DNA of 64,000 nucleotides from positions 400,546 to 464,545 of the forward strand of contig NZ_JAGYPL010000004.1 of the NCBI RefSeq assembly GCF_018343715.1. The letters are read 5' to 3'. Origin of the DNA: Bacillus sp. FJAT-49711. GTDB lineage: Bacteria > Bacillota > Bacilli > Bacillales > Bacillaceae_C. Positions within the stretch are counted from its first letter, which is position 1; each line of letters opens with the position of its first letter. Below, piece after piece: positions 54,058-63,598 of the stretch. The position numbers and the translations under genes were made by a program. A model generated the notes under the pieces. The model saw only the letters and a list, made by a program, of their open reading frames with translations. It made no database searches and had not been told where the DNA came from.

Positions 54058-55773
54058 TTACTCAAATCCCTCTTTAAAACTCTGAACAGAAAGAACTTTT
54101 ACAAGACTATCATCTTTTTGAATATATGGATATACGGTAGGATTGACGGTTAAAATTCCAACATTGACTTCATTAAATTCCGATTCCAAAATCTGCTCAA
54201 AAACATTTTTTCTGTCTAATACAAACTGCCTTAGCTTATTCATTTTTGTTTTTTGTTCATTAATTTTATCTACAACTTTTCTAACATCCATAAAATTATG
54301 CTGAATACCATAATTTTTTAAATCCATAATAACAAGTGAATTTTTCTCAAAATATAGTAAGTCTATTTCATGAGGCATTTTTTTTATAGATTTTATATCC
54401 TTTTTTAATTCTGGAATTTGTGCTAAATCTATATTTATCTGTGCATTGATATTCTTTTCATGAAGGAATAATTCCAATTCTGGAAGATCATACTCATCAT
54501 AAGATTTCTTAATTAACTCATTCCATGTATTAGTAACCATATCTGAGTATATATCTCTATTCAATATTCTAAGGGATAGGTAATTCAGAGATTCTAGCCA
54601 TGTATAAGTCGGGACAAGAATTTTTGTTTCCAATCTAATTATTGGCGTTCTAAAAAGTCGACTATTTGCACTCCCCATATTATGTTTCGTCTTTTTATCT
54701 TTATCAGCATCATTTTGTTTATAAAATTCCTCTTTGTTTAGTGTAAAAACATTCATTAAGTTACTCACACCCTGGGATGTAAGTTCTTGGTTTAGCATTA
54801 TATCAATAGATAATAATTCTTTATCAGCTATACTTACATAATTATCAAGTATTCGAAATGCTCGTTCTCCCTCATTTGTAGTAACATATTTAATTATATC
54901 TTTTGGCTGAAAACCTAGAGATTCTTTAAAAATATCAAATAGTTTTTTAGTGAAGTCGTTTTCCACTCGTACCTTTTCACCTTTTGTTGTATTACTGTAC
55001 AAAGAGAATGCCTCTAATATTTTTTCCGGTAGCATAATACCCTTTTCTTTGTCTAATTTAAAATCCTTACGATCACTTCTTAATATTGGAATAGATTCAC
55101 CTATCTGATAGAGTATGTTTTTCGCATGATATAGTGTTAGGATTTTAAAAAAGTCGACTGGCTTCTTTGTCGCTTCATCGCTAAACTTCACTTTATTTAA
55201 CAAAATTGAATCCACAGCACACTCTAACGACCCTTTTATTTCTCCCATAATCCCCCTAATATCATCAATATTACTCCTATCTATCATCCGCAACCAAAAC
55301 GCAGTGTTTTCTAAACTTTCATTCAATTTTATCCCTTCGCTATCCTCTGCGCATACTAAGAATGTCAACCTACTTAGAACACTTGCAAACTTAAGAACTT
55401 CTATCAACAATTCTTCCGCTGTATGATTGATAGTATACCTTTCAATCTGTATGTCTATTTCCTTACCAATAAAATCTAGCAAGTCTCTAAAATCTCTATT
55501 ACTAAATGAACTGAAATCAAATGGGATAATATCAAAGCCGTTAACCTCAATTATTGTTCCTATAATTTTAGATGAAGTATAGTTCAAAGAATTAATATCA
55601 AAAAATGGACCAAACTCTTTCATAAGTTCTTCATTGTCATTTAAATCACGTAATTGTCCAATAATCACTTTTTGAATGGTTTTTATTATTTCATCATAAT
55701 TACTCTCTTCAATATTTATAGCGGTATTTTCAGTAATCATGTTTAATATAATATTTTCTCTTAATTTGAACAT
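54058..55773 (-). CDS. Unrecognised 571-residue protein with PD-(D/E)XK-like C-terminus
   Basis: A large, helical, acidic protein with no membrane segment. Residues 1 to about 440 match nothing I know. Near residues 480-500 it has HEIDLLYFEKNSLVIMDLKN, a beta hairpin with E-x-D and D-x-K that fits a PD-(D/E)XK nuclease core, followed by a helix (FMDVRKVVDKINEQKTKMNKL). It sits in the cargo of the Tn916-like element, separated by a terminator from a dead C5-methyltransferase. A defence or restriction-like role is an inference only. The frame is intact. Confidence 0.6.
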   Translation of the reverse strand: MFKLRENIILNMITENTAINIEESNYDEIIKTIQKVIIGQLRDLNDNEELMKEFGPFFDINSLNYTSSKIIGTIIEVNGFDIIPFDFSSFSNRDFRDLLDFIGKEIDIQIERYTINHTAEELLIEVLKFASVLSRLTFLVCAEDSEGIKLNESLENTAFWLRMIDRSNIDDIRGIMGEIKGSLECAVDSILLNKVKFSDEATKKPVDFFKILTLYHAKNILYQIGESIPILRSDRKDFKLDKEKGIMLPEKILEAFSLYSNTTKGEKVRVENDFTKKLFDIFKESLGFQPKDIIKYVTTNEGERAFRILDNYVSIADKELLSIDIMLNQELTSQGVSNLMNVFTLNKEEFYKQNDADKDKKTKHNMGSANSRLFRTPIIRLETKILVPTYTWLESLNYLSLRILNRDIYSDMVTNTWNELIKKSYDEYDLPELELFLHEKNINAQINIDLAQIPELKKDIKSIKKMPHEIDLLYFEKNSLVIMDLKNYGIQHNFMDVRKVVDKINEQKTKMNKLRQFVLDRKNVFEQILESEFNEVNVGILTVNPTVYPYIQKDDSLVKVLSVQSFKEGFE

Positions 55774-56845
55774 AAAAACTCCTTTTTTCTCTATTTATAA
55801 CATATATTCATTAGTTGAATTCTTTCCTTCTGTTACTCCATCTTGGGAAAACTAATTATAGTAAAGCAAAAAATACGAGGGCACTTTTCAAATATTATCT
55901 TTTACAAAAGAGTTTTTAACATATAATAAAGTAAAATTATACAAAAGTAATACCACACCTAATCCGGACTAAATGCATTAACAATTACAACTTCGTTTAA
56001 AATCTGTAACTGAATACTGTTGTTCCAACGATACGATTCGCTTATGAAAAATTTCGAAATCCGCTTCAGAGCGCTCTTATTCATCTTCAAATATACAGCT
56101 TTTTTGGTTATTAATAACCAACGTACTTTTGCTTACACAAACGTGACTATATGTTTCATTTTACCTTCTCCAATTAATTATTCATAAAGGTCCTTCACAT
56201 AACTTTATCCATTCCACTTTCACATATACGATTTCTATGGATCAAAAATACTAAATTGATTCTAATAAGGAGATGAAATTAGTCTGTTTGGGTGCATTAC
56301 CCTTTTGTTGAAGATATCAATTATTTATAGTGATAACTCAAACTGTGATTTGCATTAAAAATTACATTTTCAAGAATTTTTCATATCATATTCTAAGCAC
56401 TAACACTTCCTGAAATCCCTTTTAAATCAATGATATTGTTTTTTATTTGGTTACAGTGAGAGTAGAGTGAAATAGTAGCAATGATCCAAATAATTTTGCC
56501 TTATGAAGGATTATTTAAACTTTTTATGACTGGATCACTTTGATATTTTATCTGAATACATTGGTTATTACTACAATCTTCAATTTGTTTACACTGATTT
56601 CAAAATCGATAAATCATCCATTATTTTTAAATAGAAAAACGGCGATAATAAATTTTCTTATCTTATTGTCGCCGTTAAAATTAATATCACCTATATTGAA
56701 TTTTATAATTTATCTCTTGTATTCCCACACCCCAGATCAATTACCACTGAAACGGTAATGTGGGTTTTCAGTACTTTATTTCTCGTTTTTTCACCTTCTC
56801 CTACAAACACGAAATGCTTATAAAAGTGCTTAAAACTAAGGATTT
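55774..56845. other. 1.07-kb gap between element cargo and rlmCD
   Basis: No supported gene. Contains a perfect 16-base palindrome TGGTTATTAATAACCA at 56105-56120 and a good terminator at 56638-56676. The end of the element, close to the rlmCD 3' end, is expected here; I could not find a duplicated att sequence by eye. Confidence 0.5.
56638..56676. terminator. Intrinsic terminator, probably two-way
   Basis: AACGGCGATAATA pairs with TATTGTCGCCGTT. T-rich flanks on both sides. It would end rlmCD transcription coming from the minus strand. Confidence 0.72.
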
Positions 56846-58225
56846 CTATATAGTTTTCCGTTGTATCCACGCCACACACTCCACATGCATAGTCTGCGGA
56901 AACATATCCACCGGCTGCACTTCCACTGTCTTATATCCCCCATCTTCCAAAATCCGCAAATCCCTTGCCAATGTCGCAGGGTTACAAGACACATACACAA
57001 CCTTTTTCGGTTTCATGTTAATAACCGTATCAAGCAATGCCTGGTCACAGCCTTTACGTGGTGGATCAACTACAAGAACGTCCGCTTGAATCCCTTGTTT
57101 ATACCAGTCTGGAATAACGGTTTCTGCTTCCCCAACTGCAAATTCAACATTTGCTATGCCGTTTAGTTCTGCATTCCTTTTTGCATCTTCAATTGCTTCT
57201 GGAACAATTTCGACTCCGTACACTTTTTTTGCTTTTTGGGCTAAAAATAATGAGATGGTGCCGATACCACAATATGCATCAATGACGGTTTCTTCTCCGC
57301 TCAGATTCGCATATTCCAAGGCCTTATCATAAAGGACTTTCGTTTGGTCTGGATTCACTTGATAAAAAGAACGTGCGGAAATGGCAAACTTGATGTCTCC
57401 AATATAATCATAAATGACTTCTTCGCCCCACAGGACCGTTGTTTGGTCACCAAAAATCACATTTGTTCGTTTGGTATTAACGTTTTGCACGATGGACTTA
57501 ACGCCAGGTATTGCCTTAACGATTTCCTCTACAATTTGTTTACGATTTGGTAAATCTATCGTACGGGTAATCAAGACGATCATCATTTCACCTGTCTTTT
57601 TACCAGTACGTGCCATCACATGTCGTAAAGTCCCTTTATGAGTTTGTTCATTATACGCTTTAACACCATACTTACTGCAAATCTCCTTAACCCTTTGCAG
57701 GATTACGTCATTTTGTTCCATTTGGATGAGACACTTTTCCATATCGATGATGTCGTGGGATCTTCTTTGATAAAATCCTCCGATTAGCCCACCTTCATGC
57801 TCACCTATTGGAACTTGGGATTTATTCCGATACCGCCACGGCTCGTCCATTCCTAAGGCTGGATGAACGGGCACATTTTCAAGTTTTCCGATCCGCTCCA
57901 ATACGTCGCGAACTTGCTTTTCTTTAGCCATCATTTGTCCTTCATAGCTCAAATGTTGAAGCTGGCAGCCGCCACATTCTTTATAAATCGGGCATACCGG
58001 CTCAACCCGATACTTACTTTCTTCATAAAGCTCAATTAATCGTCCAAATCCATATCCCTTATTTAACTTAATTACTTTAATTTTTGCTTTTTCACCTGGC
58101 AATCCATTCGGAACAAAAAGCGGATATCCATCAACCTTTGCTACTCCGTTGCCATCATGGGTCAAATCTTCAAATATTACATCTATATAATCATTTTTAT
58201 TGACTGGTGCTTGAATTTTAGCCAT
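56846..58225 (-). CDS. rlmCD: 23S rRNA (uracil-C5)-methyltransferase RlmCD
   Basis: A 459-residue TrmA-family methyltransferase, same length as B. subtilis RlmCD (YefA), which methylates U747 and U1939 of 23S rRNA. The order is TRAM domain (residues 1-70), iron-sulphur cysteines in [15 protein letters not shown], a central recognition domain, SAM-binding [25 protein letters not shown], and the catalytic cysteine in [13 protein letters not shown]. The gene is intact although the foreign element lies just past its 3' end. Confidence 0.93.
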   Translation of the reverse strand: MAKIQAPVNKNDYIDVIFEDLTHDGNGVAKVDGYPLFVPNGLPGEKAKIKVIKLNKGYGFGRLIELYEESKYRVEPVCPIYKECGGCQLQHLSYEGQMMAKEKQVRDVLERIGKLENVPVHPALGMDEPWRYRNKSQVPIGEHEGGLIGGFYQRRSHDIIDMEKCLIQMEQNDVILQRVKEICSKYGVKAYNEQTHKGTLRHVMARTGKKTGEMMIVLITRTIDLPNRKQIVEEIVKAIPGVKSIVQNVNTKRTNVIFGDQTTVLWGEEVIYDYIGDIKFAISARSFYQVNPDQTKVLYDKALEYANLSGEETVIDAYCGIGTISLFLAQKAKKVYGVEIVPEAIEDAKRNAELNGIANVEFAVGEAETVIPDWYKQGIQADVLVVDPPRKGCDQALLDTVINMKPKKVVYVSCNPATLARDLRILEDGGYKTVEVQPVDMFPQTMHVECVAWIQRKTI

Positions 58226-58387
58226 TATTGTCTTCCTTTTCCGCGCAAATTTTCTTTATTGATTGTATCATAATTTGCTTTTTTCACATAAAAAGAGAAA
58301 GTAATTGAAGATTCCTCGTTTTATCATAAGGATGAGCGAAATTTCAGTATAGCATCTATGATAGACAAGATCGCCTTTATAAGTCGG

Positions 58388-58502
58388 ACTTTGTCCATTA
58401 TAAGCCTTATATTGGACAAATTTTCCTTTCCTTCATAAACTTTGTCAATCATAATCATTATATTGGACAGATTTTCCTTTCCAACCTTCACTTTGTCCAA
58501 TA
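58388..58502. repeat. 51-base tandem repeat made of palindromes
   Basis: Two full 51-base units (58388-58438 and 58439-58489) and a third partial unit, each beginning ACTTTGTC. Within a unit TTTGTCCA...TATAAG faces CTTATATTGGACAAA, a nearly perfect 31-base palindrome. The units differ at about ten positions. Confidence 0.85.
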
Positions 58503-58681
58503 ATGTGATCGCCTTGTTTTTATAAAGGTGAAATTGAGGAATTTTTTATATTTATTGCTGAAAATCTCCATTGAATTGATGTGGCTTTTTAAATAACTGA
58601 TAAACATTCAGCCGGAATTGAGATTCAAGCAAGAATTGAGGTTAATTCTCGCTGGATTGTTAAAAATAGCGCACTAAAAAA

Positions 58682-58708
58682 GGATGAAATCCATATTAGA
58701 TTCCATCC
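58682..58708 (-). terminator. Intrinsic terminator of nirK
   Basis: GGATGGAATC pairs with GGATTTCATCC (one bulge), then TTTTTTAG on the minus strand. Confidence 0.82.
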
Positions 58709-58720
58709 TCTTTCCACTAC

Positions 58721-59743
58721 TTATTTTTCAACCCGCAACTTCGCTACCGCACCCTTGCTCGCATGGTTGAATTGATGCGTTACGATTGCATACTCGCCTT
58801 CCTCTGTCACAGTGAACTCAACAACGGCTCCACCGCTTGCTGGAAGTAATACTGTTTGCATTCCTTTAAAGTGGTTATCAGGATTTCCGTCGACATATAC
58901 ATCATCCATAATCGTGCCGACAATGTGGAAGGAGCTTACTTGGTTAGGTCCTACATTGTTCACATAGATTCTTACTTTTTCACCAACTTTAGCTACTAAC
59001 GGTTCATCCTTTAAGCTAAAAGTATCACCGTTTGTATTGCGATCTCCTTCTTTTAATGCCTTTGTTGAAAATACGACTTCGCTTGGGTCCCCATTTAGAA
59101 AATCATCAAAGTCGTTGTATTTGTACCATTCATTTTGTATTAAGACAAATTCGCGATCGACTTGATCATCTGTTGGGTAGCCTTTCTTAGGTTTTACGAT
59201 CATGACGCCATGCATACCATTTGCGATATGTGATAATACCGGATCTGTTCCACAATGGTACATGAAGACACCAGGATTATTAGCTGGATACGTAAATGTT
59301 CCGTGTTCATTTGGCATGATATCTGCAAAATTCTTTGATGGTGATGTATGCACCGCGTGAATATCCACACTATGAGGAATCGCAGGATCCATATTTTCTA
59401 AAGTAAAGTGGATCAAATCTCCTTCATTTACGACTAGAAGCGGCCCAGGTGCTTCTCCATTAAAGGTCCATGCTTTGTAAAACTTGTGTTTGGCAATTTC
59501 GATATCTGTGATTTGTGCCGTCATTCCGATATTTACTTCATGTTCTCCGATGCGTTCAAATGTTACAGGTATCGCTTTTTGATTTAGTCCTTCATGCGGA
59601 CCAAATACCTCCTGCTCCGTTTTAGCTGCTGCTTTTACATGGTGCTCTCCACTAGTAACCTTTTCAGACGAATTCCCTCCACAACCAGCAAGCACACCAG
59701 CGACCAATACAACTGACATTCCTACACCAAGAAATTTTTTCAT
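58721..59743 (-). CDS. nirK: Copper-containing nitrite reductase (lipoprotein)
   Basis: A 340-residue lipoprotein with a signal peptide and LAGC lipobox (C21), so it is held on the outside of the membrane. Two cupredoxin domains. Copper ligands follow NirK: H124 and H129 (HSVDIH, with the catalytic D127), H163-C164 (YHC), H172 and M177, and the C-terminal H323 in THQFNH. The catalytic second histidine lies in SSFHIVG. It reduces nitrite to nitric oxide in anaerobic respiration. An Fnr box stands at -41.5. AAAGGGAG precedes the ATG; a terminator follows. Confidence 0.88.
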   Translation of the reverse strand: MKKFLGVGMSVVLVAGVLAGCGGNSSEKVTSGEHHVKAAAKTEQEVFGPHEGLNQKAIPVTFERIGEHEVNIGMTAQITDIEIAKHKFYKAWTFNGEAPGPLLVVNEGDLIHFTLENMDPAIPHSVDIHAVHTSPSKNFADIMPNEHGTFTYPANNPGVFMYHCGTDPVLSHIANGMHGVMIVKPKKGYPTDDQVDREFVLIQNEWYKYNDFDDFLNGDPSEVVFSTKALKEGDRNTNGDTFSLKDEPLVAKVGEKVRIYVNNVGPNQVSSFHIVGTIMDDVYVDGNPDNHFKGMQTVLLPASGGAVVEFTVTEEGEYAIVTHQFNHASKGAVAKLRVEK

Positions 59744-59789
59744 GGTTTTCGTCTCCCTTTATTTTGTATAGAGCTTTTTTACTATCTTC

Positions 59790-59832
59790 AATATAAAGGG
59801 AATCAAAATTAAACTTTGTGATACCAATCACA
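59790..59832 (-). promoter_or_regulatory. Fnr-activated promoter of nirK
   Basis: A perfect Fnr/CRP-type palindrome TGTGA-N6-TCACA at 59817-59832, and a -10 box TATATT at 59795-59790. The box centre (59824.5) is 41.5 bases from the inferred start (about 59783), the class II activation position. There is no good -35, as expected for an activator-dependent promoter. Confidence 0.82.
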
Positions 59833-59869
59833 AAATAACATTCTGTCAAAAATTGTCCATAATTAGAAA

Positions 59870-60085
59870 AGCGCAAGCGCCTTGCTCATCGACTTACAGG
59901 CCCACAGGACGTGGCGGCATTTAGTCGAAATTTCTTCTTTGTCCTTCGACTGAGATAAAGGAATCACGGCGAGGAACGAGCTAGTGAAATTGGTACTTCA
60001 AATTCCCCCCGATGTTGACTTATCGTAGGGAGAAGGGCAAGAGGTTTGCTAGTCGATAGACGCCGGAGCTAGACATTGAAAGCCT
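59870..60085. repeat. Bacillus-type GC-rich intergenic repeat
   Basis: Begins AGAAAAGCGCAAGCGCCTTG and ends GACGCCGGAGCTAGACA, a pattern common between genes in Bacillus relatives. The GC content is well above its surroundings. No coding frame. Confidence 0.7.
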
Positions 60086-60138
60086 ATATTAAAAAATATA
60101 GACTTAAATATTTATACAATCTTTACCTATTAAAAAGA

Positions 60139-60159
60139 GCCCATCTACAATAGATGGAC
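60139..60159 (-). terminator. Intrinsic terminator of the oxidoreductase gene
   Basis: GTCCATCTA pairs with TAGATGGGC around TTG, followed by TCTTTTTAA. Confidence 0.82.
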
Positions 60160-60168
60160 CCTCCTTGT

Positions 60169-61155
60169 TTAATTCAATTCTACTCTTTTTCCTTCTTGTT
60201 GAGAACGAGCAGCTGCCTCATTCACAGCGGTTAAACGGATAGCGTCATCCTTCGTAATTGAAGGGGCTGTACCATTCAAAATCCATTCTGTCCACTGTAC
60301 CATTGGCATCGGCAATGCTTCAGGCGCTTCTGGAGTTTGCCAGCCTTCAAAATGTTTGCCGGTCACTCTAAGTTGTCCATCTTCATATAAAACGGTTCCT
60401 TCCGTACCGTACAGTTCAAGTTGGAAAGGGCTTCCATTCGATACAAAGCTCGTCTCAAGGATACCTAGTGTACCAGATTCATATTCTACTAGAACGACAG
60501 CATTATCATCAACACCAAGTCCGTTCGTTTGCTGTAATCTTGCTTGTACAGCAACAGCCTTTCCAGCTAAGCGATTTGTTAAATAAATTGGGTGAGCACC
60601 AAGGTCGATTAATGCACCACCGCCTGATTCTTCTTTATTGAAAAAGCGTTCTGGCAGCCAGCCGCTTGTTGATCCTTCAATTGGAACAGCTCCGTTATGA
60701 GCGAAGCGGCAACGAATGGTTGTCAACTGACCTAATTTTCCTGAGTTCAATGCTTCTTGAGCATATAAATAATAGCTTTCTGTCAGCCTCGGCAATGAAA
60801 GCATTAAATGAACGCCATTTGCTTCTACTGCTTGATAAATTTCCTCACAATCCTCTACTGAAAACGCCAACACTTTTTCTGAGAAAATATGTTTCTTATG
60901 ATTTGCAGCTGCAATCATTACTTCTTTATGTACATTCGTAGGAGTGCTAATTATAACAGCATCAATATCTTCGTTCGATAATACATTTTCCAACTCTGCT
61001 TCAAATGGGACTCCAAGCTCTTCCGCCCATTTTTTCCCACGTTCTGCATCTTCATCCCATACTAATTGAATGGAAAGATTACTATTATCCTTGGCATTTC
61101 TTGCATAATCATCTGCATGTACATGCCATCTGCTTAATAAAGCTACATTGATCAA
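60169..61155 (-). CDS. Gfo/Idh/MocA family oxidoreductase
   Basis: About 328 residues: an N-terminal Rossmann domain (INVALLSRWHVHADDY, then AVIISTPTNVHKEV and the EKVLAFSVEDCEEI motif with the conserved E-K) and a C-terminal beta-sheet domain (GGGALIDLGAHPIYL). It oxidises or reduces a sugar-like substrate with NAD(P). The GTG at 61164 touches the AAGGGA site; TTG at 61155 is better spaced and gives the family-like start. Monocistronic. Confidence 0.87.
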   Translation of the reverse strand: MINVALLSRWHVHADDYARNAKDNSNLSIQLVWDEDAERGKKWAEELGVPFEAELENVLSNEDIDAVIISTPTNVHKEVMIAAANHKKHIFSEKVLAFSVEDCEEIYQAVEANGVHLMLSLPRLTESYYLYAQEALNSGKLGQLTTIRCRFAHNGAVPIEGSTSGWLPERFFNKEESGGGALIDLGAHPIYLTNRLAGKAVAVQARLQQTNGLGVDDNAVVLVEYESGTLGILETSFVSNGSPFQLELYGTEGTVLYEDGQLRVTGKHFEGWQTPEAPEALPMPMVQWTEWILNGTAPSITKDDAIRLTAVNEAAARSQQEGKRVELN

Positions 61156-61308
61156 TACAGACACTTCCCTTCTAATAATTATGACTTCTTAGAATCGTAC
61201 AAAGTAATTATATCTCTTTATTCATAATATGTGAAAAGTTTTGCAATATATTTTTTATTGTTTTATCTATAACCAGCCGGGTAAATATTGCAATATGAGG
61301 TGATAGTA

Positions 61309-62025
61309 ATGTTAATGTCCAAAGAAGAGATGTCCAACCCAAACATTGTCCCTGAATGGGTAGCAAAAGAATACAATCATTTTCATCAAGTCGTAACGAA
61401 CAAAACATTCCCTTGTACTTTTGGCATGGCAGCAGAGAATAAAAATGAGCTTCGCTACTCTTATATTACTCATGATGATTGGTCTACACTTCCTGAAACA
61501 TTGGGAGACTTCATCTCGCTTTTTGATTCAACAAAACCATTGATTCGGCATGGCTTTTTTCTATTTGTAGAGCCTGAACAAGAAGAAAAGCCGCTCGAAT
61601 ATTATCGTGAATATTTTTGGCGAATTCTTCAATACTTGCATGAACAAGATGATAAACCGTGGCCAACAGACTATCCTAAAGATCCAGACCATCATTTATG
61701 GAATTTTATATTTTCAGAGGAGCCTTTTTTTATCTTTGGAAATACTCCCGCCTATAAACAAAGGAAGACGAGAGATTTAGGAAACAGCTTAATTCTTGGT
61801 TTTCAGCCACGGAGAATATTTGAAGGATTGGAAGGTACATCAAAAGGCGGGATCATGTCCCGTGAAAAGGTAAGGGCGAGAGTAGAAAAGTGGGACCAGC
61901 TCCCGAAACATCCAAACATCAGCCACTACGGCGACCCTGAACATCGTGAATGGAAACAATTCTTCATCGGAGATGACGCAAAACCAATCGAAGGTGAATG
62001 TCCCTTTCACCATAAACAAATGTGA
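61309..62025 (+). CDS. YqcI/YcgG family protein
   Basis: About 238 residues with the family marks: FPCTFGMAAE, RHGFFLFVEPE, the DPDHHLWNFIFSEEPFFIFGN centre, LILGFQPRRIFEGLEG and a C-terminal GECPFHHK. Function unknown; relatives occur in Bacillus and actinobacteria. The start is the ATG behind GAGGTGAT. A terminator follows. Confidence 0.88.
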   Translation: MLMSKEEMSNPNIVPEWVAKEYNHFHQVVTNKTFPCTFGMAAENKNELRYSYITHDDWSTLPETLGDFISLFDSTKPLIRHGFFLFVEPEQEEKPLEYYREYFWRILQYLHEQDDKPWPTDYPKDPDHHLWNFIFSEEPFFIFGNTPAYKQRKTRDLGNSLILGFQPRRIFEGLEGTSKGGIMSREKVRARVEKWDQLPKHPNISHYGDPEHREWKQFFIGDDAKPIEGECPFHHKQM

Positions 62026-62060
62026 AGATTGTCTATGACATTTAGGAATGAATAGCATTT

Positions 62061-62110
62061 AAAAAGGACAGCCTCGTTTCCAGAAAGCGGAAATGGGGTT
62101 GTCTTTTTTA
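62061..62110 (+). terminator. Intrinsic terminator
   Basis: Long imperfect stem AAAAAGGACAGCCTCGTTTCC / GGAAATGGGGTTGTC followed by TTTTTTA. Confidence 0.83.
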
Positions 62111-62134
62111 AAATTCATTGCTTATTTTTAGCAC

Positions 62135-62298
62135 CGTTGATTGGAGCTGAAGGCGGCGACTCCTGGTCGGCTAGAGACGGCCACGTCCTATGGCCCCAAA
62201 GCTGACACTTGGACGTCCTGTCCGTCGGGGGATTAGCGTGACAGGTGGAGATCCCGCAGGAGTGCAGCGACGAGGAGGCTCACCGCACGCCCCCGGAA
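62135..62298. repeat. Bacillus intergenic repeat, copy 1 (truncated)
   Basis: GC-rich segment starting GATTGGAGCTGAAGG and running to GAGGAGGCTCACCGCACGCCCC. The expected continuation after CCGCGGAAAGCGAGC is missing; instead the IS110 upstream sequence begins. The full form is at 63738-63885. Confidence 0.75.
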
Positions 62299-62538
62299 AC
62301 ATACTAAGATTAGTTGTACAGACCGAGGCCATGGTTTGTGCTACTATTTTTTATAGTAGGAGTGAAGGAAAGTCGTGGGGACGCTGGGATCTTTGAATCC
62401 GTATAAGGAAACCGACTTACTTCACAGCCTTATTTGAATCAGTTTAGTATGTTGGATCCTCGAGATCGTGTATAAGAAAGTGGAATCGATAAGGCAATGT
62501 GAAGACTTCTATGAATGTTGATTTTAGGAGAATGAAAG
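62299..62538 (+). other. Upstream non-coding end of the IS110 element
   Basis: About 240 bases between the truncated repeat and the transposase start. In IS110-family elements this position can encode the bridge RNA that pairs with target and donor DNA. No specific structure could be confirmed by eye. Confidence 0.35.
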
Positions 62539-63598
62539 ATGGGACATGTGATTGCTTTTGATGTAAGTATGGGGAAGAGTACGATGGTTGTGTATGACTG
62601 CAATCAACATTGTCAATATGAAGGTGAGTTAGAACACACGGTATCCGGCTTTGAATCATTAAAAAAACGTTTAGAATCACTCAGGGAACTAGATGGAGAA
62701 GTACCTCAGATTGTTTTCGAGGCTACTGGCGTCTATTCGCAAGGACTTGAAAGTTTTCTTCAGGCACAAAACTATCTTTACAGCCGAATTAATCCTTTAC
62801 AGGCTAAATTACAAATGGCTACCTCAATGCGTAGAAATAAGACAGACATTAGTGATGCCCATGAGTTTTCCTCTGCTTGAAAAAGTATTCTCGAAGAGCT
62901 CAATCCAATTTTTAAATATTGTACAGCTTTATCCGCACCCTGATTATTTGCGAGGCCTATCAAAGAAGGAAATACTTGATCAAGTTAAACAAGCAACTCG
63001 AAAGAATATATCTGTAAAAGAAGCGGAAGAATAGACTGAAATGTTAATCGCCGCTCTTGAAGATTCTCATTCAGCTATCAAGGTAACAGATGTGCGTTGC
63101 CAACATCTAAGGCAAATTGCGAGAAGGATCGTGGAACTGAAACAACAGGAAAAAGAAACGATTCAACAAATGGTGGATCTCTCCAGGGATCGGATCGATT
63201 TCCAAGTACTTAAATCTTTTCCGGGAATCGGAGCACAGACTGCCGTCAAGATTATCGCTGAATTAGGGGATATTCACCGTTTTAAAAATCATAAACAAGT
63301 GAATGCGTATGCGGGAATTGATATTCAACGGTATCAATCCGGAAAGCTTCAGCATCAAGATCGGATTAATAAACGCGGGAATAGAAGGCTGCGGAAACTC
63401 CTGTTTTTCATGATAATGACGATGATCTCCCAACGAAAAAGGTCACAGAATCGGATTGTAGATTATTATGATCAATTAAAAAAGCAACCTCAGAACAAGC
63501 ATCATAAGGTTGCCGTAATAGCATGTGTGAATAAGTTCCTGAAAGTCGCATTTCACCTTATTCAACACGGCATCCTGTATAACTACGAATTGTCTTAA
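62539..63598 (+). pseudogene. IS110-family transposase, broken
   Basis: Three pieces of one transposase. Residues 1-110 hold the DEDD catalytic start (IAFDVSMGKSTMVVYD, FEATGVYS, NKTDISDAHE). The frame then shifts and a middle part of about 50 codons is missing. It resumes as SSIQFLNIVQLYPHPDYL, passes an in-frame TAG, and continues with LKSFPGIGAQTAVKIIAELGDI, NAYAGIDIQRYQSGK and RINKRGNRRLRKLL, the C-terminal serine-type (tnp_IS116/IS110/IS902) domain. No active enzyme is expected. Confidence 0.9.

Larger units (their letters stand above)
58226..58720. other. Upstream region of rlmCD with tandem palindromes
   Basis: Holds the 51-base tandem repeat (58388-58502) and the nirK terminator (58682-58708). 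The remainder has no gene. Confidence 0.55.

Noticed and set aside
56540..57166. Plus-strand frames in the gap after and across rlmCD
   Set aside because: Lie over the terminator or antisense to a well supported gene; no coding signs.
58388..58502. Possible CRISPR array
   Set aside because: Units are adjacent without unique spacers and each is itself a palindrome; no cas genes in the window.
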